From Parabacteroides sp. (GTDB lineage: Bacteria > Bacteroidota > Bacteroidia > Bacteroidales > Tannerellaceae), in contig DXRF01000009.1 in the NCBI GenBank assembly GCA_019411205.1, positions 1-28,288 on the forward strand: a stretch of DNA of 28,288 nucleotides, in the 5' to 3' direction. Of this stretch, positions 22,864 to 28,288 are shown one piece after another. The notes beneath the pieces were generated by a model, which saw only the letters and a list, made by a program, of their open reading frames with translations, was not told the origin of the DNA and ran no database searches. The translations under genes were made by a program, and so were the position numbers. How positions within the stretch are numbered: position 1 is the first letter of the stretch; the number at the start of each line of letters is the position of its first letter.

Positions 22864-24687
22864 TTGAAAACATTTGAAGAATTAGGAGTTGCCGCACCAA
22901 TACTGAAGGCAATTCAAGAAATGGGCTACGAATCGCCCATGCCGGTACAGGAGGAAGTGATTCCTTTCCTACTGGGAGAAGACAACGACGTAATTGCATT
23001 AGCACAAACAGGTACGGGAAAGACTGCCGCTTTCGGCCTCCCGATCCTGCAAAAAATCGATGTGACTACATACCACCCTCAAGCACTCGTACTCTGTCCC
23101 ACTCGCGAGCTATGTCTACAGATCGCCGACGATTTGAACGACTACTCCAAGTATATCGACAGCCTGAAGGTCCTCCCGGTATACGGAGGTTCCAGCATCG
23201 AGAGCCAGATCAAGACGCTGAAACGCGGTGTGCACGTGGTCGTAGCCACTCCGGGTCGCCTCCTGGACCTGATGAACCGCAAGACGGTAGACCTCAGCCT
23301 GGTGAAGAACGTCATCATGGACGAGGCAGACGAGATGCTCAACATGGGCTTCACCGACAGCATCAACGCGATCCTCGCCGAAGTGCCGGAAAATCGCAAC
23401 ATGCTGCTCTTCTCGGCCACCATGCCGAAAGAGATCGCCAATATCACGAAGAAATACATGAAGAATCCGAAAGAGATCGTGATCGGCAACAAGAACGAAG
23501 GCAACAAGAACATCCGCGATATATACTATATGGTACAGGCACGCGACAAGTACCTGGCCCTGAAACGCATCGCCGACTTCTATCCGAACATCTACGGAAT
23601 CGTCTTCTGCCGCACCCGTAAGGAGACGCAGGAGATCGCCGACAAACTGATACAGGACGGCTACAACGCCGACTCGCTGCACGGTGAACTGAGCCAGGCG
23701 CAGCGCGACTACGTGATGCAGAAGTTCCGCATCAAGAACATACAGCTCTTGGTCGCCACCGACGTGGCTGCCCGCGGTCTGGATGTGGACGACCTGACAC
23801 ACGTGATCAACTACGGCCTGCCCGATGAAGTGGAATCCTACACACACCGCCGTGGCCGTACAGGCCGTGCCGGAAAGACGGGTATCTCCATCTCGATCTG
23901 CCATGTGAAGGAGAAAGGCAAAATCCGCGAGATCGAACGGATCATTAACAAGAAATTCGAGAAAGGCGAAATGCCTACCGGACATGCGATCTGCGAAAAA
24001 CAGCTTTTCAACCTCGTCGACCAGATCGAAAAGGTAAAAGTGAATGAAGAAGAGATCGCCTCCCTGATGCCCCAAATCTACCGCAAATTAGAGTGGCTGG
24101 ACAAGGAAGACATCATCAAACGTGTCGTTTCGCTCGAATTCAACCGTATGATCGACTACTACAAAGATGCCGGTGAGATCCAGCAAGTAGACGAACGTTC
24201 TTCCCGCGGCGAACGGAGCGAACGCCGTGCGCACGCGGCCGAAGAGGGCTATTCGCGTCTCTTCCTCAATTTCGGTAAGGCCGACGGCCTCTATCCGAAC
24301 CAGTTGATCGAACTGGTCAACAAATGTGTGCCGGGCAAGGTGCGCATCGGCAAGATCGACCTGCGCGAAAACTTCTCTTTCTTCGAAGTGGAAGAAGGGG
24401 AAGCCCAGCACGTGATGGACAGCATGAACGGATTTGAAGTAGACGGACGGCGCATCTCCGTCGAACCTGCACAGGGCAAGAAAGAAGAAGGCGGACGCGG
24501 TGGCAAACGCAGTTACGGCGGACGCCGCAGCGATGACGGCTACAAAGGCAAACGGGGTGCCAAAGACAGCGGACGCCGAGGTAGCGACCGCTCGGACCGT
24601 GTCTTCCGCAAAGACGAACGCGACAGTGACCGCCCGTGGAAACGGACAGCCGCCGCACGCAACGCCCGTAAGAAAAGACGTTTCTGA
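22864..24687 (+). CDS. DEAD-box RNA helicase with DbpA-type RNA-binding domain
   Basis: ATP-dependent RNA helicase, 607 residues from the TTG at 22864. All core motifs are present: the Q motif (FEELGV...PMPVQEEVIP), motif I AQTGTGKT (47-54), Ia PTRELCLQ, II DEAD, III SAT, then VAARGLD and VI HRRGRTGRAGKTG. A DbpA-like RNA-binding domain follows (about residues 480-550, SRLFLNFGKADGLYPNQLIELVN). The tail is basic and rich in Gly, Arg, Lys and Asp, and is probably disordered. Likely roles are ribosome assembly or RNA turnover. I chose the TTG (MKTFEELGV) because related proteins start there. The longer frame from 22813 runs through the -7 element, and no ATG lies in between. Confidence 0.94.
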   Translation: MKTFEELGVAAPILKAIQEMGYESPMPVQEEVIPFLLGEDNDVIALAQTGTGKTAAFGLPILQKIDVTTYHPQALVLCPTRELCLQIADDLNDYSKYIDSLKVLPVYGGSSIESQIKTLKRGVHVVVATPGRLLDLMNRKTVDLSLVKNVIMDEADEMLNMGFTDSINAILAEVPENRNMLLFSATMPKEIANITKKYMKNPKEIVIGNKNEGNKNIRDIYYMVQARDKYLALKRIADFYPNIYGIVFCRTRKETQEIADKLIQDGYNADSLHGELSQAQRDYVMQKFRIKNIQLLVATDVAARGLDVDDLTHVINYGLPDEVESYTHRRGRTGRAGKTGISISICHVKEKGKIREIERIINKKFEKGEMPTGHAICEKQLFNLVDQIEKVKVNEEEIASLMPQIYRKLEWLDKEDIIKRVVSLEFNRMIDYYKDAGEIQQVDERSSRGERSERRAHAAEEGYSRLFLNFGKADGLYPNQLIELVNKCVPGKVRIGKIDLRENFSFFEVEEGEAQHVMDSMNGFEVDGRRISVEPAQGKKEEGGRGGKRSYGGRRSDDGYKGKRGAKDSGRRGSDRSDRVFRKDERDSDRPWKRTAAARNARKKRRF

Positions 24688-24699
24688 TTCCTCCTTTCC

Positions 24700-24837
24700 T
24701 CACGCCAACAGAAGCAGGAGACCACAGCATATATCAGCAACCCCCAGCCGGCAACGACGGGGAGTTGCTGTTTTTGTTTCCACCTCCGCCCCCTTGTGCA
24801 TATCCTTACGCAACACTAACTTATACTTTACCGGCAT
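24700..24837 (-). pseudogene. truncated 5' remnant of an HU-like DNA-binding protein gene
   Basis: On the minus strand an ATG at 24837 opens a 45-codon frame beginning MPVKYKLVLRKDMHKGAEVE. The first ~17 residues look like the N-terminus of Bacteroidetes HU-like (IHF/HU family) proteins, which typically start M-x-V-K-Y-K-L-V-x-R-x-D-M. The similarity then stops. The rest of the frame (TKTATPRRC onward) is only the reverse complement of the helicase terminator and reads to a TGA at 24700 without any HU fold. A Bacteroidetes -7 box lies 49 bases upstream. I read this as the 5' end of a deleted gene. A genuine 45-residue peptide is less likely. Recognition is by eye only. Confidence 0.55.
24735..24779 (+). 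terminator. intrinsic terminator of the helicase gene
   Basis: CAGCAACCCCC (24735-24745) pairs with GGGGAGTTGCTG (24759-24770), with one bulged A and a 13-base loop. It is followed by TTTTTGTTT (24771-24779). It lies about 50 bases after the helicase stop. Confidence 0.85.
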
Positions 24838-24885
24838 ACGTTTTTCTTCGTTTTTTAATTAATCCTCTATTTTCTAATCACATAA

Positions 24886-24893
24886 CAAAGATA
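24886..24893 (-). promoter_or_regulatory. -7 element facing the HU-like remnant
   Basis: TATCTTTG on the minus strand (24893-24886), an exact TAnnTTTG match. Predicted start is near 24879, with an AT-rich leader of about 42 bases before the ATG at 24837. No intact gene lies downstream on this strand. Confidence 0.5.
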
Positions 24894-24975
24894 TGACACC
24901 CCTGCTCCACCACAGGAAACAACCGGTCAGGAGAGAGGGAAAAGAGGGAAGATGGGGAAAAGAGGAAAAAATAAA

Positions 24976-25008
24976 GCTCCGGAAGAATGTTCCCCCAGAG
25001 CCTTTTTT
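24976..25008. terminator. hairpin with T-run, probable terminator
   Basis: The outer stem GCTC (24976-24979) / GAGC (24998-25001) and the inner stem GGAA / TTCC form an imperfect hairpin. TTTTTT (25003-25008) follows on the plus strand. On the minus strand the stem is followed by TTTATTTTTT, so it may work in both directions. It could be a backup stop for the helicase transcript or the stop of an unrecognised small minus-strand transcript. Confidence 0.5.
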
Positions 25009-25173
25009 GTCTGTTTTCTCTTTTCTCAAAGATACTTACAGTAGAACTTTAATTTCATTACTTTAGTATTAATACTACCACTTGTTCTCCCTCACGGGGT
25101 AATTGGACCTTCCGCCAAAAGCAGACGGACACCGCGTGATATTATTTAGATTATTTGATTATAAAATGTCACG

Positions 25174-25213
25174 TGTCTATAAGGTCGGTTCGCAAACCGA
25201 CCTTAGATAGACA
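25174..25213. terminator. hairpin terminator after the large secreted protein gene
   Basis: TGTCTAT-AAGGTCGGTT (25174-25190) pairs with AACCGACCTTAGATAGACA (25195-25213), with a 4-base loop and a 2-base bulge. It starts 23 bases beyond the stop codon of the minus-strand gene. A longer T-run (TTTTTT, 25220-25225) lies on the plus-strand side. On the minus strand only a short TTTTAT occurs, 13 bases after the stem. Confidence 0.75.
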
Positions 25214-25236
25214 GTATTGTTTTTTAGTATCAATCG

Positions 25237-28158
25237 TTATTTAACGATAGCTTTCACAGCTTCTTCGCCATCAACAGCTACCACAACGATACCTGCCGGA
25301 GCAGCGATTGTAGCATTGTCAGAAGTAATAACCGTGTTAGCCACTACCTGACCCAGGATGTTGCTGATAACAACCTTCTTACCCTGAGCACCAACGATAG
25401 CCACGTTACCTTCACCGGCAAGAACTTTGACTTCAGATACTTCAACACCTTCGTTAGCTGTCGGAGTTTCGTCGCCGAGAGTGAAGACCATAGCCTTCTG
25501 AGGATCGGATGTCAAACCTAATTTGCCATTCAAAGCATAAACATACTTAGCTCCATTGTAAATAACATATTCACCTTCTACATCTTCGTCAGCCAAGCAG
25601 ATGCCGAACTGGAATGCCTTCAAACCATCAACCTGATTTTTCGTAATATCAGCATCCTTAGCCACTACAGAAACAAGCTTGTCACCTACAGTTGTAGCCA
25701 ACGTATCATTGTCAACCAATACTGCCGGACGGAAGATCACTTTCGCATCGCCAGTCGGTATTCCATCAATTTCTTCATAAGTTCCTTCAAGAACATAAGC
25801 TTCGTTGAAGTATTCCTGAGCTTCGCCTTCGTCAAAGATCTTCATTGAGTCTGTTGCATTATACATGAACAGACGTTCATTCTGACCTTCAACACCTCTT
25901 GAGATATAGAATGCAGGAGTTTCATTTCCAACAGTGTCCAACCAGAAGATCATGCCTTCACTACTCAAGATGCCTTCATTGACACCATTAGTATTCAACT
26001 GCATAGCGATAGATCCCAATTTGTTATCGAATGAAGCATGGCGAGATTCAGCAACCAAGTGAGATTTGTCAGAATTGTCGTTAACCAGAATTGTCAGGTT
26101 AGCGAATCCTTTATCAACTGCGGTTGCAGACATATAACGAGCGTTTGTCTGGAAATCAAAGGTTGTCGTCGTTACACCCGTTACACCCCAAATCTTATTA
26201 TTAGCAGCAACAACAGCATGTTTTTCATAAATAGCCGATCCGTTTGTTCCACGATCTATTTCCAATAAAGAATACTCACCATTTGCAGTCATAACGAATG
26301 CCCACTCAGATGCAGCAGTTACAGCAGCATTTGCTACCTGTGCAGTCAAACCATTGCCCCAATATTCATCTTTAGCAATAGCCAAACGATAAGTCGGGAC
26401 GATCAATGTATCTTTTCCTGTAGCTACTTCGCCATCTTCATTCAAATAAGCATATTCATTGATGTCCAATACATAGTTTTCCTTACCCTTGTTAGAACCA
26501 GTAGCAGCTTTTACTCTTTCCGGATAGAACAATGCCATTTCACTTTCTTTTCTTGATGGAACAACCTTGCCGTCTGCAATAGAAGCATAGTAGTCTCTTT
26601 CACCGATAACAGCATCCTTTCCGGAGAATACCAAAGAGATACCCGCTTCCATCTCTTCTTTCGTAAACAGGCGGTAGCTGTCATATTGAGTAGTCGGGAT
26701 TGTATTAAATTTCACGGAAGTACCGGAAATAGTAGTTGAACTTGTCACACCCGTAGAAATTTCAGCATAACCACCAGCTGCAGTACCTACCACTTCATAA
26801 CCACCTTCTTTTCCATCTTCTGCCAAACGCAGACCTAAAGTCTTACGCGTTTCACGGTTTGTCAATGTAAATGTATATTTACCATCGAAGTCAGAAACAA
26901 TCCACTGTGCCAGAGGAGAAGTGAAGTCCACATGGTTCTGAGCCAATGCAACTAAACCATTAGCAGAACCATCCGCTACCAAATATTTGTGGTATTCTCT
27001 CTGTTCACCTTTGTCATCATTCCAGCTCTTTTCATTGCTTGTGAAGTAGATGTTCACTACATTCATAGCATCTTCCTTCAACAGAACAGAAGCATCCAAG
27101 TAAGAGTTTGTACCAAGAGTTGCTTTAGCGATCTTAGCTTTGTCTTCGCCATCTACTGTAGTTACATACGTCTTCGTATCAGAAGTGGTGAAACGGATAG
27201 CACCGATCTGATATGAAACAGCATTAACAGTTGCCGTGATTTCAAATTCACCTTCATTAGCCAATTGATCGAACTCGGTTACTGTAAACTTGGCATCATT
27301 GTTCCCGTCATCACCTATCTTGTTACCAGCAATAGTCAAGATCTTGTAAGCAGTCTTCTTTTCACCTGACGTACCATATTTGCTATCACTGTTCAGAGCC
27401 AATACTTTCAGTTTGCTATTCTTCAAATCGTCCAAACTTACAGTACCCTTTCCCTTCAATGCTTTCAATGCTTTGGCATCACTACCGTTTACGTCAACGA
27501 AATACAAACCGCCATCAATAGAAACAGCATACATCGGATTGGCAAAAGTGTTACCTTCCAATTCTGTACCATCTTTAGCTTCGAATGCGAAAGTGAAACC
27601 GTTTTTGTTGTAGTCGTTCAGGTCTTCAGCTGTATATGCTTCGCTTGTAGTATAAGCAGAAAGCAGGTTTTCCACAACATTTTCTCCATCTATCACCGGA
27701 GTAATTTTTGTCAGATCCTCTAACTTATCGCTTGCAACGATCATAGTAGATGTGATAGTGTTTGCAGAAGCACCATCAACTACTGTACCACCTACTCCTA
27801 AATAGATAGGTTTACCGTCCACTTTCAGCGTAAAAGTATACTTCTGACCTACCTTTTGGAAATCTGCAATTTCAAACAAAGCTGCTTCTTTGATATCAGA
27901 TTCAGATTTAAGACTTACACCATCAATCGTATAAACTTTTGTTTTCTCATCCGACAAAAGGACTTGTTTTACGGTTACAAAATCTTTGGAGTCATTCCAT
28001 CCTGCTTCTAAATAAAACTTCATGCCATTAGCCAGCTTTGTATCTCCGGCAACAGCTGAGTAAGCAACCGGAGTCACAACACCAGCATAGGCAGCATTGA
28101 AAGCAGACCCTGTCATGAGCAGAGCCGCCGTCATAAGAGTAAAGATTCTCTTCTTCAT
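25237..28158 (-). CDS. large secreted protein with DUF6383-like C-terminal sorting-type domain
   Basis: 973 residues with a clear signal peptide (MKKRIFTLMTAALLMTGSAFNAAYA, cleavage after AYA). The body is beta-rich, acidic and almost free of cysteine (one seen, in FGICLADED). It contains loosely repeated segments in which an aromatic residue precedes a strand, such as GKYTFTLTNRETRKTLGL and KYTFTLKVDGKPIYLG, which recall carbohydrate-binding trefoil modules. The last ~70 residues (VLAGEGNVAIVGAQGKKVV, then NILGQVVANTV...PAGIVVVAVDGEEAVKAIVK) resemble DUF6383 and the type A C-terminal signal of type IX secretion (from memory). Surface display, perhaps as an S-layer or adhesin-like protein, is an inference. 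Codons look more AT-rich than in the helicase. No gene partner is nearby. Confidence 0.82.
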   Translation of the reverse strand: MKKRIFTLMTAALLMTGSAFNAAYAGVVTPVAYSAVAGDTKLANGMKFYLEAGWNDSKDFVTVKQVLLSDEKTKVYTIDGVSLKSESDIKEAALFEIADFQKVGQKYTFTLKVDGKPIYLGVGGTVVDGASANTITSTMIVASDKLEDLTKITPVIDGENVVENLLSAYTTSEAYTAEDLNDYNKNGFTFAFEAKDGTELEGNTFANPMYAVSIDGGLYFVDVNGSDAKALKALKGKGTVSLDDLKNSKLKVLALNSDSKYGTSGEKKTAYKILTIAGNKIGDDGNNDAKFTVTEFDQLANEGEFEITATVNAVSYQIGAIRFTTSDTKTYVTTVDGEDKAKIAKATLGTNSYLDASVLLKEDAMNVVNIYFTSNEKSWNDDKGEQREYHKYLVADGSANGLVALAQNHVDFTSPLAQWIVSDFDGKYTFTLTNRETRKTLGLRLAEDGKEGGYEVVGTAAGGYAEISTGVTSSTTISGTSVKFNTIPTTQYDSYRLFTKEEMEAGISLVFSGKDAVIGERDYYASIADGKVVPSRKESEMALFYPERVKAATGSNKGKENYVLDINEYAYLNEDGEVATGKDTLIVPTYRLAIAKDEYWGNGLTAQVANAAVTAASEWAFVMTANGEYSLLEIDRGTNGSAIYEKHAVVAANNKIWGVTGVTTTTFDFQTNARYMSATAVDKGFANLTILVNDNSDKSHLVAESRHASFDNKLGSIAMQLNTNGVNEGILSSEGMIFWLDTVGNETPAFYISRGVEGQNERLFMYNATDSMKIFDEGEAQEYFNEAYVLEGTYEEIDGIPTGDAKVIFRPAVLVDNDTLATTVGDKLVSVVAKDADITKNQVDGLKAFQFGICLADEDVEGEYVIYNGAKYVYALNGKLGLTSDPQKAMVFTLGDETPTANEGVEVSEVKVLAGEGNVAIVGAQGKKVVISNILGQVVANTVITSDNATIAAPAGIVVVAVDGEEAVKAIVK

Positions 28159-28288
28159 ACTTTAAACATTTAAATTAATAATACTATGAATATTGAAATA
28201 ATATCGTTCAAACCTTAGCTGCCCTACCTTATATATAGATATATGTTAACATCTGTACTTTGACAGCTAAAACGTACGTTTAAATTCG
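28159..28288 (-). promoter_or_regulatory. upstream/leader region of the large secreted protein gene
   Basis: AT-rich, no gene. Two near-matches to the -7 element are seen on the minus strand: AAGGTTTG (28217-28210, leader about 45 bases) and TACGTTTT (28277-28270, leader about 105 bases). The 7-bp inverted repeat TTAGCTG (28215-28221) / CAGCTAA (28264-28270) and a 12-bp palindrome AAACGTACGTTT (28270-28281) are present. Which promoter is used cannot be decided. Confidence 0.35.

Larger units (their letters stand above)
24838..25236. other. gene-less stretch between the helicase region and the large secreted protein gene
   Basis: No intact gene is seen on either strand. It holds the AT-rich leader and -7 box of the HU-like remnant (24838-24893), a purine-rich run (about 24926-24975), and a hairpin with a T-run (24976-25008). 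It also holds a second minus-strand -7-like box TATCTTTG (25034-25027), a 14-bp perfect palindrome TAGTATTAATACTA (25064-25077), and the terminator hairpin at 25174-25213. A 10-codon frame, MKLKFYCKYL, starts on the minus strand at 25057; I see no reason to call it a gene. Confidence 0.6.

Noticed and set aside
23116..24075. 319-codon minus-strand frame opposite the helicase
   Set aside because: Antisense shadow of the DEAD-box core, which is intact on the plus strand.
25021..25070. Ten-codon peptide MKLKFYCKYL as a leader peptide
   Set aside because: No promoter at the right distance and no structural gene behind it on the minus strand.
24688..25236. Structured RNA (6S, SRP RNA or riboswitch) in the gene-less stretch
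   Set aside because: No conserved core such as the SRP tetraloop region was recognised; only terminator hairpins and a palindrome are visible.

Overview
The window is a stretch of Bacteroidales chromosome, most probably Parabacteroides or a near relative. The signs are: many upstream regions carry the Bacteroidetes -7 promoter element TAnnTTTG instead of an E. coli -10 box; Shine-Dalgarno sequences are scarce; IspG is the long form with an inserted domain; and there is a GH110 alpha-galactosidase lipoprotein and a large secreted protein with a DUF6383-like C-terminal module. I could not run a search, so the genus is an inference.

Layout. 1-2864 (+): the tail of gcvH, then purE (ATGA overlap) and ispG, with two tracts of AATTGNC-type heptamers between purE and ispG. 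3020-4828 (-): a GH110 alpha-1,3-galactosidase, divergent from cysS (4932-6410, +) across a perfect 13-bp inverted repeat that holds a -7 box on each strand. A small hotdog thioesterase follows cysS, and a strong bidirectional terminator (6821-6868) closes that block. 6871-15043 (-): a five-gene tripartite ABC efflux operon read in the order TolC-type outer-membrane protein, membrane-fusion adaptor, MacB/FtsX-type permease, ATPase, second permease. Upstream of it is a full-consensus sigma-54 -24/-12 promoter and two tandem dyad sites about 90 and 110 bp upstream of the predicted start, the arrangement expected for an NtrC-type activator. 15299-19998: a COG3910-like ATPase (+), a flavin reductase-like protein (-), a Na+/alanine symporter (+), an M16 zinc protease (-) and an ORF6N-domain protein (+). 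20101-24687 (+): a SIS-domain sugar-phosphate isomerase with a PfkB sugar kinase, a tyrosine-phosphatase-like lipoprotein and a DEAD-box RNA helicase with a DbpA-type RNA-binding domain. 24688-25236 has no intact gene but holds terminators and what looks like the truncated 5' end of an HU-like gene on the minus strand. 25237-28158 (-): a 973-residue secreted protein.

The most notable things are the sigma-54 control region of the efflux operon, the HU-like gene remnant with its promoter still in place, and several inverted repeats that coincide with promoters. I saw no tRNA, rRNA, CRISPR array, insertion sequence or integrase. Several start codons were moved downstream from the longest reading frame because the longer start falls in or before the promoter, or extends beyond the recognisable protein family start.
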